This document shows positions 48,478 to 57,571 of a DNA stretch of 64,000 nucleotides, piece after piece. The first letter of the stretch is position 1; every line of letters starts with the position of its first letter. This stretch comes from Photobacterium rosenbergii (lineage in GTDB: Bacteria > Pseudomonadota > Gammaproteobacteria > Enterobacterales > Vibrionaceae), in NCBI RefSeq assembly GCF_003026455.1, contig NZ_PYMB01000007.1, positions 1 through 64,000 of the forward strand, written 5' to 3'. The translations under genes were made by a program, and so were the position numbers. The notes below the pieces were generated by a model. It had not been told where the DNA came from. It searched no databases and was given only the letters and a program-made list of their open reading frames with translations.

Positions 48478-49916
48478 CATCTGATACCCGATTGAGTTTG
48501 CCGGTGGAAGAAGTGGCTGATATGACGTTTTCCACTTGGCCTTGGCAATACTGGGCAAAAGAGCGGCCGTCTGCGGTCGCTCTCTCTTTTGCAGGGCAGC
48601 AATTTAGTTGGGCGGAGTTGGCCGAACGGGTTGATGAATACGCCCAAGGTTTGGTTGAGCAGGGGCTTAAGCGTGACCAACTGGTCGCTGTGGTAGCGCC
48701 CAATTCGGCATCGGTGATTTGGTTGCTGCTTGCGGTTTTACGTGTCGGTGCCCGCTATGTTGGCTTGAACCCCCGGTTGAGCCAGCAGGAACTGACCAGC
48801 CAGTTGGCCCAGCTTGAGCCTGACTTTGTTTGGTATCCGGCCAAAAACAATTGTGCAGATCAATGTGGGTTGGCGCTTCTCCCTCGCTTGCAATTACTGC
48901 CTCCGCAATCCCCTAGAATGGTCCCTGTGACGTGGCAAGCGACACGGGCTGCGACTTTGACCATGACCTCAGGCTCTACCGGCCAGCCCAAAGCGGTTGT
49001 GCACAGTGCCCAAAGTCACTTGGCGAGTGCGGCGGGCTTGTTAAATTGGATGGCGTTTGAAGCCGATGATAGTTGGTTGTTGTCACTGCCGCTATTTCAT
49101 ATTTCAGGCATGGCAATTGTCTGGCGCTGGTTATACCGTGGTGCCCAAATGGTCGTTGAACCACCGCAAGAGCTAGAAGTGGCCCTGAGCAAGGTCACCC
49201 ACGCATCATTGGTGCCGACCCAACTTCAGAGGCTTTTGGACAATAGCGACATTGCTGGCTTGTCTTTGAAACGAGTATTGCTTGGCGGGGCAATGATCCC
49301 GGTGAGCCTTACCGAGCGCGCCAAGCAAGCGGGAGTCGAGTGCTGGTGTGGTTATGGCATGACGGAGATGGGCTCGACTGTCACGGCCAAGCTTGCCGAT
49401 AGCAGTGCGGGTGTTGGTGCTGTTTTGCCAAACCGTGAGTTGGTGCTTAAAGAGGGTGAAGTCCTGGTAAAAGGCAAGACCTTGGGAATGGGCTACTACC
49501 GTAACCGAATGGTTTTTCCTTTCTCGGATCAAGACTGGTTTGCAACCAAGGATCTGGCCATCTGGCAAGACGAGGAGTTGTTTATCCTTGGCCGTAAGGA
49601 CAATATGTTTATTTCTGGCGGTGAAAATATCCAGCCGGAAGAGATTGAAAAAGTCCTCTTGTCCCATCCTAAAGTCCAGCAGGCTTTTGTCCTGCCGGTA
49701 GATGACACTGATTATGGCCAATGCCCAGTGGCCATTGTCGAGACCACTAACGAGCTTGTTGCTTCTCTTCAAGATGAGTTGGCTGCGTTTATGAAGAGGC
49801 AGGTGATGGGACTTCGCCGGCCGGTTAAGTACTTGGCTTTGCCTAGCCATTTAAGCTCGGGTGGGGTCAAGATATCTCGCAAGCAGTTGGCTGACTGGCT
49901 GGCTGGGCAAAAATAA
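48465..49916 (+). CDS. menE: o-Succinylbenzoate-CoA ligase MenE
   Basis: MenE activates o-succinylbenzoate with CoA. The 483-residue acyl-adenylating enzyme has the P-loop [13 protein letters not shown], the YGMTEMGST motif, [27 protein letters not shown] and a final catalytic Lys in [10 protein letters not shown]. Start 48465 overlaps menC by 13 bases. An ATG at 48522 ([16 protein letters not shown]) is closer to known MenE starts. Confidence 0.93.
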   Translation: MVQVTSDTRLSLPVEEVADMTFSTWPWQYWAKERPSAVALSFAGQQFSWAELAERVDEYAQGLVEQGLKRDQLVAVVAPNSASVIWLLLAVLRVGARYVGLNPRLSQQELTSQLAQLEPDFVWYPAKNNCADQCGLALLPRLQLLPPQSPRMVPVTWQATRAATLTMTSGSTGQPKAVVHSAQSHLASAAGLLNWMAFEADDSWLLSLPLFHISGMAIVWRWLYRGAQMVVEPPQELEVALSKVTHASLVPTQLQRLLDNSDIAGLSLKRVLLGGAMIPVSLTERAKQAGVECWCGYGMTEMGSTVTAKLADSSAGVGAVLPNRELVLKEGEVLVKGKTLGMGYYRNRMVFPFSDQDWFATKDLAIWQDEELFILGRKDNMFISGGENIQPEEIEKVLLSHPKVQQAFVLPVDDTDYGQCPVAIVETTNELVASLQDELAAFMKRQVMGLRRPVKYLALPSHLSSGGVKISRKQLADWLAGQK

Positions 49917-49920
49917 TATA

Positions 49921-49958
49921 AAAAAGGCCAGCGGGTTGATAAACCCACTGGCCTTTTT
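49921..49958. terminator. Terminator of the men operon
   Basis: A long stem AAAAAGGCCAG-GGGTT/AACCC-CTGGCCTTTTT with one mismatch ends in T-runs on both strands, fitting the convergent gene ends. Confidence 0.93.
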
Positions 49959-49970
49959 AAAATCTAACAT

Positions 49971-50037
49971 CGCCAATCGCCAATCGCCAATCGCCAATCG
50001 CCAATCGCCAATCGCCAATCGCCAATCGCCAATCGCC
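49971..50037. repeat. Tandem array CGCCAAT x9
   Basis: Nine perfect CGCCAAT units run from 49971 to 50033 and are followed by CGCCTCA, which contains the complement of the TGA stop of the next gene. No spacers are present, so this is not a CRISPR. The same unit occurs beside alaA at 41830, 8 kb away. Confidence 0.93.
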
Positions 50038-51906
50038 TCAGCGATTTTCTCCCCTCAGTGTCAGCACTTCTTCACGCAAATGGCTACTATTGGTGTCTTC
50101 CGGCTGAACCGGCTTCCCGGCGACAATCGTCACTTTTGACCAGAAACGTTTAGGGATTTTCAGTAGTGCGCGGCCACCTTCTCGGCTGAAGAAGCTGCCC
50201 CAAAGGCCTTGGATCGCCACAGGGACAACAGGTACCGGGGAGCGCTTGATGATCAAATCAATCCCGCGCATAAAAGGCCCCATCTCGCCATCGTAGGTCA
50301 ACTGGCCTTCGGGGAATACACAGACGACCTCTCCACGCTCAAGGTGTTTGCTGACGCCGACAAAGGCCTTCATGACTGACTTTCTATCCGTGGCATCAAT
50401 CGGGATCACCTTGCAGGCTCGGCAGAAGGCCCGGATCATCGGCAGGTTGTAGATATCCCTGTCCATCAAAAAGCGGATTGGGCGCGGGCATGCACCGGCA
50501 AGCAGCAGAGCATCCATGTAACTGACATGGTTAGAAACAATCAGCACTCCACCTTTGTCTGGGATGTTAGCCAGATCTTTGTGGGTTACGCGGTACATGG
50601 TGTGGCTAACGAGCCAAACCATAAAGCGCCAGAAAAAGTCAGGTGCCTGCACGTAGATGTATACGACGACTACCAGGTTGAGTACCGACAAGATCAGGAA
50701 GAACTGCGGTATGGTGAATTCCAGCACCGACAGTACCACAATGCCGCTAATCGCACTGACCACCATGAAGATGGCGTTCCAGATATTATTTGCCGCAATC
50801 ACCTGGGCCCGCTCAGATTCCTTGGCGCGGTGCTGCATCATGGCATAGAGTGGGACAATGAAAATACCGCCAGAGACCCCAAGCATAGTAAGGCAAACAA
50901 ACACGCCAAGTAGTTGAGGATCAGTAATAAACTCAAGAATAGGTTGGGTTTCAGGCAAAGTGCTTGGGGTACTGAACATTAGCCCAGCACCAAATAGGGT
51001 GATCCCCATGCTCCCCAGTGGCACAATGCCCGGCTCGATACGGTGGCCTGATAACCGGTCACACAACAGTGAGCCAACGGCAATACCAATTGAGAACAGG
51101 GTTAGCAGGAACGAAACCGACGCCGCATTGCCACCGAGGTGCAGTTTGGCAAAGTTCGGGAATTGTGTCAGGTAACAGGCCCCGAGGAACCAGAACCAGC
51201 TAATCCCCATGATACATTGGAAGACGGTTTTGTCTTTGCGGGCAATCGCCAGCGTCTTACGAGTTTGTTTAACCGGTTGCCATTTAAAAACGATATCTGG
51301 GTTACTTGGCTTGGTCGAAGGGATCGCTTGTGAGCACAGGTAGCCGATAATAGCAAAACTGACCACGCTAATGGCCGCGATATAGGTTGCCTGTTCCTGG
51401 TTGGCAATAACCCCAGCCAGCAAGGTACCAATGAGTATGGCCAGGAAGGTACCGGTTTCAACCAGTGCATTACCGGAAACCAACTCTTCTTTTTTCAGTT
51501 GTTGGGGAAGTAGGGCGTACTTGGCTGGCCCGAAAAAGGCTGACTGGGTCCCCATTAGGAACAGCAGGATTAGCAGCATCAGGTAGTTTTCACTGATAAA
51601 CGCAATCGCAGCCAAAGACATGATGATGATTTCGGCCATCTTCACCACGCGCATAATATTAGCTTTATCGTATTTGTCTGTGATCACCCCGGCTGTGGCG
51701 GAAAAAAGGAAGAACGGCAAAATGAATAAGCCTGCAGCCAGATTGATGACCAGATCGCTGTCTACCGGTAAGGTACCGGGAGCGGCAAACGCAATAAGGA
51801 TAAGCAGAACATTCTTGTAGATGTTGTCATTAAACGCCCCGAAGGCCTGCGTAAGAAAGTAGGGCAGGAAGCGCCGCTGAGTTAGGAGTCGAGACTGATC
51901 TGACAT
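50038..51906 (-). CDS. MFS transporter fused to PlsC-type acyltransferase (LplT/Aas-like, no ligase domain)
   Basis: The N-terminal 400 residues form an LplT-like MFS permease (AFGAFNDNIYKNVLLI, then FFGPAKYALLPQ), which in relatives flips lysophospholipid inward. The C-terminal 200 residues are a PlsC-like acyltransferase with the NHVSYMD (H-x4-D) and FPEGQLT motifs. The acyl-ACP synthetase part found in larger fused Aas proteins is missing. The 622-residue protein probably re-imports and re-acylates lysophospholipids. The stop codon lies in the last unit of the adjoining heptad array. Confidence 0.88.
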   Translation of the reverse strand: MSDQSRLLTQRRFLPYFLTQAFGAFNDNIYKNVLLILIAFAAPGTLPVDSDLVINLAAGLFILPFFLFSATAGVITDKYDKANIMRVVKMAEIIIMSLAAIAFISENYLMLLILLFLMGTQSAFFGPAKYALLPQQLKKEELVSGNALVETGTFLAILIGTLLAGVIANQEQATYIAAISVVSFAIIGYLCSQAIPSTKPSNPDIVFKWQPVKQTRKTLAIARKDKTVFQCIMGISWFWFLGACYLTQFPNFAKLHLGGNAASVSFLLTLFSIGIAVGSLLCDRLSGHRIEPGIVPLGSMGITLFGAGLMFSTPSTLPETQPILEFITDPQLLGVFVCLTMLGVSGGIFIVPLYAMMQHRAKESERAQVIAANNIWNAIFMVVSAISGIVVLSVLEFTIPQFFLILSVLNLVVVVYIYVQAPDFFWRFMVWLVSHTMYRVTHKDLANIPDKGGVLIVSNHVSYMDALLLAGACPRPIRFLMDRDIYNLPMIRAFCRACKVIPIDATDRKSVMKAFVGVSKHLERGEVVCVFPEGQLTYDGEMGPFMRGIDLIIKRSPVPVVPVAIQGLWGSFFSREGGRALLKIPKRFWSKVTIVAGKPVQPEDTNSSHLREEVLTLRGENR

Positions 51907-52054
51907 GAATACTTTAGCCTGAGTTCGAATGGGTCATCGAAAGTAGTCACCGCAGGTAGTGCGGGTTGAATAAAGACGTTATCACTTGTTGACATGAGAG
52001 TATAGGTATCTGGCCTAAGCTTAGACCAGATACGGCTTAATAACGGTTAACAGC

Positions 52055-52651
52055 TTACCCTTTCCAAGCGTTGAGGTAAGTGCTTAACAGGTTATCAATC
52101 AAAGCTTTGCCATCAACCGGTACGGCAGTAAACAGCTTGTCGTCTACCGATAGCAAGGTGATACCGTGTACACCAGACCAAATCACACGGCTGGCTTCCA
52201 AGGTTTCATCACTGCTTAGGTTAGGGTTGATTTGGTGGATCAAGGTTTCCAGCATACCGGTCATGTTGTTGATACGCTCAGATTGCCACTCCGGCAATTC
52301 CTCACCATTCATCGTATGTTGGAAAATAAGTTGCCAGCGGTATGGGTTCTGCGAGGCAAAATCCAGGTAACAGTATGCAAGGCGCTTGAGTGCATCTTCC
52401 GCTGATGAGGCTTCTTTCATTTCCGCTTCTGCTTGGGCAAATAGCTCATCAAGAGTCTGGGCCACCGCATGCAGCAGAAGAAGGTTGTAGTTACCGAACA
52501 CGTTGACCAGTGTACTAGGCACATAGCCTATCATAGCGGCGACTTTGCGCAGGCTGAGTTCATGGTGTGGGTGCTGGGCGAGAAAGTTTTTGACTTGCTC
52601 CAGTGTCATACTTACCAACTCTTCACGAGTATGGTCGTTTCGTCTTGCCAT
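52055..52651 (-). CDS. TetR/AcrR-family transcriptional regulator
   Basis: The protein is 198 residues from ATG 52651 (MARRNDHTREELVSM). The N-terminal HTH has LSLRKVAAMIGYVPSTLVNVFGNYNLLLLHAVAQ. The C-terminal ligand domain has WSGVHGITLLSVDDKLF, the WHG-type motif. The ligand is unknown. It lies 148 bases upstream of the MFS/acyltransferase gene on the same strand and could regulate it; the longer N-terminal frame seems untranslated. Confidence 0.88.
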   Translation of the reverse strand: MARRNDHTREELVSMTLEQVKNFLAQHPHHELSLRKVAAMIGYVPSTLVNVFGNYNLLLLHAVAQTLDELFAQAEAEMKEASSAEDALKRLAYCYLDFASQNPYRWQLIFQHTMNGEELPEWQSERINNMTGMLETLIHQINPNLSSDETLEASRVIWSGVHGITLLSVDDKLFTAVPVDGKALIDNLLSTYLNAWKG

Positions 52652-52949
52652 CGAAGTTACTCTTAATCGACTAAGTCTTATTTTGCTTAATTGTAATATG
52701 CCCAACTCGAGTGGGTATGATGCGAAATAAGTTTTTTTGCCAAAAGGCAAAAAATAATTAGAACATTGTTCGATATTTTAGTGTTTTCAACAAGAATAGG
52801 TCAAGCAACATATCCTGCCTAATAACCTTTTCTAACATTTACTTGGTGAGTTGTGAGCCCAGTCATGGCTGATGCCAGCATTATTTTGAATGCTGGCATC
52901 AGTGTTGATTAGATTTACAGCACTATGCCGATAGGCCCTTGGCCCCGAA
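52652..52949. other. Intergenic region with a 14-bp perfect hairpin
   Basis: CTGATGCCAGCATT (52869-52882) pairs with AATGCTGGCATCAG (52889-52902) around a six-base loop. There is no U-run, so terminator function for the TM2 gene is uncertain. The rest is AT-rich promoter-like sequence for the TetR gene. Confidence 0.6.
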
Positions 52950-53348
52950 TTAGGCGCGGCGGCGCTCCTGGTTCTGGATGGAAACTTGGTCATTCAAGGT
53001 CCAGAAATCAACCAGAATACCAATTAGGAAAAAGCCAAAGGTACACAAATACAAGATACCAGTTAACCATTTGCCCATGTACATACGGTGAACGCCGAAC
53101 ACGCCAAGGAAGGTCAGTAATAGCCAGGCCACGGTGTAGTCAATGTCACCGCCCTGAAAACGCAGGTCGGCCTCGCGGTCCATGGATGGGATCAAAAACA
53201 GGTCAATCAACCAGCCGATACCTAGCAGCCCTAATGTGAAGAACCAGATGGTGCCGGTAACCGGTCTACCGTAGTAAAAGCGGTGGGCACCGGTAAAACC
53301 GAAAATCCACAATAGATATCCGATCAGTTTGCTGTGCGTATCTTGCAT
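52950..53348 (-). CDS. Double TM2-domain membrane protein
   Basis: The 132-residue protein contains two TM2 modules. The first is YLLWIFGFTGAHRFYYGR... WLIDLFLIP, the second LLLTFLGVFGVHRMYMGKWLTG... IGILVDFWTL. Each has two membrane helices around a G-x-HR-x-Y-x-G turn. The family function in bacteria is not established. It is a single gene, divergent from the Tim44-like gene. Confidence 0.85.
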   Translation of the reverse strand: MQDTHSKLIGYLLWIFGFTGAHRFYYGRPVTGTIWFFTLGLLGIGWLIDLFLIPSMDREADLRFQGGDIDYTVAWLLLTFLGVFGVHRMYMGKWLTGILYLCTFGFFLIGILVDFWTLNDQVSIQNQERRRA

Positions 53349-53543
53349 ATCTTATTCCGCCTACAAATATTTTATTAACACATTGAAGTTATTAGTATTA
53401 AAGACTAATCCAATCTAGCATGATAGGGAAATATTTCGTCGGTTATTAATATTAGTAACAATTTGCTTGTGTGGTTTGGTTGACATTCAGTTGTGGCGGT
53501 TTACGATGCAAGATTCTATATGAGGCAAAGGTAATTCATTCAA

Positions 53544-54422
53544 ATGAAACGCATCTTCACAGTTTTTGCCCTTATCCTGACAGTTGCATTCGTTGCTCCT
53601 GAGGTTGAGGCAAAGAAATTTGGTGGCGGTAAATCATTTGGCAAAAGCTTTAAAACTGCGCCAGTGAAAAAGCAGCAACCACAACAAACGGACACCCTGA
53701 GACAGCAGCAACAACCCGGTGCTAATCAGGCAGCAAACTCAAGCAAGAAGGGACTAATGGGCGGCCTGATGGGCGGACTATTGGCTGGTGGATTGCTAGC
53801 AGCCTTCTTTGGTGGTGCGTTTGAAGGTATCCAGTTCATGGATATTTTGATCTTGGGCTTGATTGCCTTTGTTATCTTCAAGTTGTTCAAAACAATGCGT
53901 GGTGCCAAATCGACCCCGATGGGCCACCGCGAAGCGTATGCTGGTAACTCCCCCCGCCAACCACAGCAGCCTAACCAGTTCCGCCAGCAGGCGAGCCAAG
54001 GCGGTATGGCACAGGAAGAGTACGTATCAACTGACAGCGACGTGCCATTCAACCTGCCTCCGGGCTTTAACATGAATGCGTTCCTGAACGGCTCCCGAGA
54101 GCACTACCGGACTATCCAGGGCGCTTGGAACCACAATGAACTGGCTAAGATCAAAGAGTACGTCAGCCCTGCGCTGCTTGACGATTTGATTGCAGAACGT
54201 GCCAAGCTAGAGGGTGAGCAGCATACAGAAGTGATGTACGTTGATGCAGAACTCGTTCGAGCTGACTATGATGCCAACATCGCCCAACTGAGCATCAAGT
54301 TCTCTGGCCGTTACAAAGACCGCCAAGAAGGTGTAGAAGAAGATATTACAGATATCTGGCATCTAGAGCGCGACTTGCGCACTCCTAATGCGCCTTGGTT
54401 GATTGTCGGTATCCAGGCATAA
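53544..54422 (+). CDS. Tim44-like domain membrane protein
   Basis: The 292-residue protein has an N-terminal signal-type segment (to VEA, about residue 22) and a Gln/Lys-rich linker. A Gly-rich hydrophobic region follows (LMGGLMGGLLAGGLLAAFFGG), then a second membrane helix (IQFMDILILGLIAFVIFKLF). The C-terminal Tim44-like domain is about 175-290 (FLNGSREHYRTIQGAWNHNELAKIKEYVSPALLDDL ... DIWHLERD). In mitochondria Tim44 tethers Hsp70 to the translocon; the bacterial role is not known. Confidence 0.87.
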   Translation: MKRIFTVFALILTVAFVAPEVEAKKFGGGKSFGKSFKTAPVKKQQPQQTDTLRQQQQPGANQAANSSKKGLMGGLMGGLLAGGLLAAFFGGAFEGIQFMDILILGLIAFVIFKLFKTMRGAKSTPMGHREAYAGNSPRQPQQPNQFRQQASQGGMAQEEYVSTDSDVPFNLPPGFNMNAFLNGSREHYRTIQGAWNHNELAKIKEYVSPALLDDLIAERAKLEGEQHTEVMYVDAELVRADYDANIAQLSIKFSGRYKDRQEGVEEDITDIWHLERDLRTPNAPWLIVGIQA

Positions 54423-54441
54423 TACGACCAAGCGATATTTT

Positions 54442-54469
54442 AAAACCGTCCTTCAGGGGCGGTTTTTTT
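54442..54469 (+). terminator. Terminator of Tim44-like gene
   Basis: AAACCG-CC pairs with GG-CGGTTT (bulged), followed by seven T. Confidence 0.85.
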
Positions 54470-54587
54470 ATAACAAAAATATGATCTTGCTCGCTTTCGC
54501 GATGCGCTTGAATTGATCTTGCTACCTACTTTTCTGGCCATAAGCCGCTAGTATTACTGTTAGGTTAATTCAGTAAGAGAGAAATGC

Positions 54588-54833
54588 ATGCCGTACAATG
54601 CCGATTTGGTTCACGAGATGAACCTGCTAGTAAAATTCCCGATGCACAGCGATTTGGAGGGGATTAAAGTGCACAGTGGTGCTGCGCCTGAAATGGTGGC
54701 AGCTGCACAGCGTTTGTATGCCAAAGGGTTGGTGACCCAAGAGGACGGCGGCTACTTGACCTATTCGGGTCATCAGGCGGTAGAGCACGCCAAGTCCGTT
54801 CTACGTATCCTAACCGGCAAGGTGGCGGTTTAG
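54588..54833 (+). CDS. TIGR02647-family small protein
   Basis: The 81-residue soluble protein (MPYNADLVHEMNLLVKFPMHSDLEGIKVHSG...) reads as a winged-helix-like fold, with GLVTQEDGGYLTYSGHQAVEHA as the last helix-strand part. It resembles the TIGR02647 family of putative DNA-binding proteins found in Vibrio, Shewanella and Pseudomonas; recognition is from memory. It overlaps the convergent cysteine-cluster gene by four bases. Confidence 0.7.
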   Translation: MPYNADLVHEMNLLVKFPMHSDLEGIKVHSGAAPEMVAAAQRLYAKGLVTQEDGGYLTYSGHQAVEHAKSVLRILTGKVAV

Positions 54834-55081
54834 GTCATAGTTTCTAATTCGGTAATGTTTTCCAACGCCTGCTTGTTGCTCGTTCCGCACAGTGACGGGC
54901 AGGCTTTAAATTGATGGCACACGGCAGGGCGTTCTGGCTTGCCGAAAATCTTACACAAATTCTCGTCATTGAGCTGGATGCAGCGAACTCCGGCCGGTTT
55001 GCCTTTCGGCATGCCGGGGATCGGGGAAGAAATACTCGGTGCAATACAGCATGCGCCACAACCTAGTCGACACTCCATCAC
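54830..55081 (-). CDS. YkgJ-family cysteine-cluster protein
   Basis: The 83-residue protein has the UPF0153/YkgJ zinc/iron-chelating pattern: CRLGCGACC, then RCIQLNDENLCKIFGKPERPAVCHQFKACPSLCG, with nine Cys in all. The likely metal ligands are intact. The biological role is unknown. Starts are ATG 55081 or the adjacent ATG 55078. Confidence 0.85.
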   Translation of the reverse strand: MMECRLGCGACCIAPSISSPIPGMPKGKPAGVRCIQLNDENLCKIFGKPERPAVCHQFKACPSLCGTSNKQALENITELETMT

Positions 55082-55310
55082 TTACCACTCATCTACACTA
55101 ATAAAAACGGTTGCGAACGTTACCACTCTCGCCGCTACGGATCAAAAAAATGTGGCATTTTAAATCATGGATACGAATGACTATTATTACATGGTGTAAT
55201 TGGTAGCAAAGGGCCGGAAGTACTTGCACTTTATAGGTGTGGAAGCTATAAAACCGCCTCCATGATAGCCTTGGCAACTAAGGGCAAGGTAGAGAGCAAC
55301 AGAAGGCAAA

Positions 55311-55760
55311 GTGATGACGCACTATTGGCAAGAGAAAGATTTGAAGGAAATGACCGATCAGGAGTGGGAAGCGCTGTGTGACGGCTGCGGCAAATGCTGC
55401 CTGCACAAACTGATCGACGATGATACCGACGAAATCTACTACACCAATGTTGCCTGCAGCCTGCTGGACAACGACACCTGCTCTTGCAAAGATTACCCGA
55501 ATCGCTTTGAATCGGGTGAAGAGTGCCTCAAGTTGACCCGTGAGCGTATCGACGAGTTTGTCTGGCTACCTGAAACTTGTGCCTACCGCTTGCTTGCAGA
55601 AGGCAAGGAGCTACCAGAATGGCACCCGCTGTTGACCGGCTCGAAAGATGCCATGCATGCTGCCGGTGAATCAGTACGCGACAGCGTAGTGTATGAGATC
55701 GACGTGATCGACTGGGAGGACCACATCCAAAACTTACCTGAATGGGCTAAAAAGAGTTAA
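55311..55760 (+). CDS. YcgN-family cysteine-cluster protein (UPF0260)
   Basis: The 149-residue protein has [31 protein letters not shown], then [15 protein letters not shown] and [24 protein letters not shown], the YcgN signature. It is a metal-binding protein of unknown role. It is the last core gene before the integrative element, which begins beyond its terminator. Confidence 0.92.
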   Translation: MMTHYWQEKDLKEMTDQEWEALCDGCGKCCLHKLIDDDTDEIYYTNVACSLLDNDTCSCKDYPNRFESGEECLKLTRERIDEFVWLPETCAYRLLAEGKELPEWHPLLTGSKDAMHAAGESVRDSVVYEIDVIDWEDHIQNLPEWAKKS

Positions 55761-55839
55761 TTAACTTTTAAAGTTGAGAATGGTTTTTACTGATTCATAC
55801 ATTACGTTTGATTCATGATGGCTCAATACAAATCAAGAG

Positions 55840-55884
55840 TGCCGCCACTGATGCCATATTGTGCAACAGTGGCGGCATTTTTTT
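55840..55884 (+). terminator. Terminator of the ycgN-like gene
   Basis: An 11-bp perfect stem TGCCGCCACTG/CAGTGGCGGCA is followed by seven T. The 10-base direct repeat TTAAAGTTGA lies on both sides (55768-55777 and 55918-55927). The mobile element should begin between here and the LexA box. Confidence 0.93.
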
Positions 55885-55939
55885 GATCGCGACAATGAAA
55901 ACCCACATAGATAACTATTAAAGTTGAAAGCTAGATGTA

Positions 55940-55959
55940 TACTGTTTTTATATACAGTT
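55940..55959 (+). promoter_or_regulatory. LexA (SOS) box in front of the first recombinase gene
   Basis: TACTGTTTTTATATACAGTT contains CTGT-N8-ACAG with an AT-only spacer and TA before CTGT, i.e. the gamma-proteobacterial LexA consensus. It overlaps a possible promoter (TTGAAA at 55924-55929 with an AT-rich -10 inside the box) and ends one base before an in-frame ATG. Repression by LexA and release on DNA damage follow by inference. Confidence 0.85.
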
Positions 55960-55960
55960 A

Positions 55961-57571
55961 ATGTGTGGGGTGTGTATGCCAGAAAGCGATGAAAATCAGA
56001 AAAATGCCATACGAAAAGAGGTAGAGATTTCATCTATCCCTAACTTCGCTTACGAGAAACCATTGATATCCATTGACGAGAATGGCGAACCTCGGGTTAG
56101 CTACCGTTCCAATGGCAATACGTTCCCAATCAAGAAGCTCCCCTTACTCTATATCGCTGGGTATGACGACAAAGACAACCTAATCAGCTACCAGCCATTA
56201 GATATGGTCAATGAGTTCTTATTGTCGAAAGCAATTGATGGTGGCGTGCTTGAACTCGGTACAGATGCACAGGGGCTTGCCCATTACTTCAGCTTTATAC
56301 TGGACAAACAGGCTGAGTGGGATGCTGAATACGATGAAGGTGACTTTGACCCTCTCTATGATGACCCCCGTCCAGAATGGAGTGCCTTTCCTCGCAACAA
56401 GCAGGAACGTTTAACCTACCAATATCGAGATGGAATCAAGCATCTCGCTATTGATGGTGTATTGGCTAAATCAACGGCTAGGCAATATATGAGCAGTGTC
56501 GTTGGTTTCTATAAACACTGTCTTCGCCAAGGTATCCGCTTTAATAACCCTCCCTTCCAGTTTGAGACCGTTAATATCCATTTCGAGGCGTCTGCATCCA
56601 GTATGAAAGCTTACCAACGTAAGCAGGTGCACACGACCGATATGCGGATTAAGTTTGCAAAGCCATCTCGCAGTGGCGGCACAAACCTCAGCAACCTACG
56701 CCGTGACTTAAAACCGTTTACAAATAGTGAATGGAACATCCTACAAAATATACTTATGAAGTCCCGCAGGGTAGTTCGCCATGGTGACAATAATAAACTG
56801 CACTCACTGCCGATTGAGTTTTGCCTGCATCCAATGATTTGCCGTTATACAGGGTTACGTCGAGAGGAAGCAGCGAGCCTTCATTTGGGACAGGTTGTTA
56901 ACCCCGAAACCATGATTCAGGACGGTGAAGAGGAGTTTAAAAAGCCTGTGATGGATTTGGGTGTCGGTGATAAATATCAATCACTCACAAAGACTGCTGA
57001 GGGCTTCGCAGAGAAGAATAAAAGCCGCGTTACTATTATCCCTGCCACATTAATGAAGGTGCTTTACGATTACTCGCAGTCTGACAGGTATCAAAAGCGT
57101 CTAGAGAAATTCAAAGCATGGTGCAAGGAGCAGGTTGAGGCAGGTAATACGCATCTCTTTGAGGGTGACGATGCCATTAACCCCGAACTTGAATACCTGT
57201 TTATTACCCAATCCGGGAAACCCATGTTTACCCGGCTACAAGACTTTACTGGGCGCTGGGTGGAAATACGTAATACTGCAAACCTAACCCAAGGTCTCGA
57301 CAAACCGATTAACGGCTCCATACATAATTTACGTTCAACGTTTGCTGTGAATATCTTCCGCCACCTTTTAAATAAAAAGGATGAGTATGGCAACCCATCA
57401 ATCACACCCGATGAGGCATTGGATAGGGTATCGGCTTTGCTAGGCCATGAAGATAGGGCGACGACCATGGAATACCTGAAAATAGCACAGGACATGCCCT
57501 CTGCCGACGAAATCTACGAGGATGTACTGGACTATATTGGCGCTTTTGAGGACTTGGAAGGGGCACTATGA
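55961..57571 (+). CDS. Tyrosine recombinase, catalytic (IntA-like)
   Basis: This is a site-specific DNA recombinase, 536 residues, much longer than phage integrases. The C-terminal catalytic domain has Arg300 (YTGLRREEA), H-x-x-R at His455/Arg458 (HNLRSTF), His496 (LLGHEDRATTMEYL) and the nucleophile Tyr505. A core-binding region with TARQYMSSVVGFYKHCLRQG precedes it. The ATG at 55961 lies against the LexA box; the next ATG at 55976 (MPESDENQKN), after TGTGGGG, may be the true start. It overlaps the next gene by ATGA. Confidence 0.9.
   Translation: MCGVCMPESDENQKNAIRKEVEISSIPNFAYEKPLISIDENGEPRVSYRSNGNTFPIKKLPLLYIAGYDDKDNLISYQPLDMVNEFLLSKAIDGGVLELGTDAQGLAHYFSFILDKQAEWDAEYDEGDFDPLYDDPRPEWSAFPRNKQERLTYQYRDGIKHLAIDGVLAKSTARQYMSSVVGFYKHCLRQGIRFNNPPFQFETVNIHFEASASSMKAYQRKQVHTTDMRIKFAKPSRSGGTNLSNLRRDLKPFTNSEWNILQNILMKSRRVVRHGDNNKLHSLPIEFCLHPMICRYTGLRREEAASLHLGQVVNPETMIQDGEEEFKKPVMDLGVGDKYQSLTKTAEGFAEKNKSRVTIIPATLMKVLYDYSQSDRYQKRLEKFKAWCKEQVEAGNTHLFEGDDAINPELEYLFITQSGKPMFTRLQDFTGRWVEIRNTANLTQGLDKPINGSIHNLRSTFAVNIFRHLLNKKDEYGNPSITPDEALDRVSALLGHEDRATTMEYLKIAQDMPSADEIYEDVLDYIGAFEDLEGAL

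Noticed and set aside
49971..50037. Regular CGCCAAT array considered as a CRISPR
   Set aside because: The units are contiguous with no spacers, 7 bp long, and there are no cas genes.
52869..52902. 14-bp hairpin as a terminator
   Set aside because: No U-run on either strand, so it is listed only as a hairpin.
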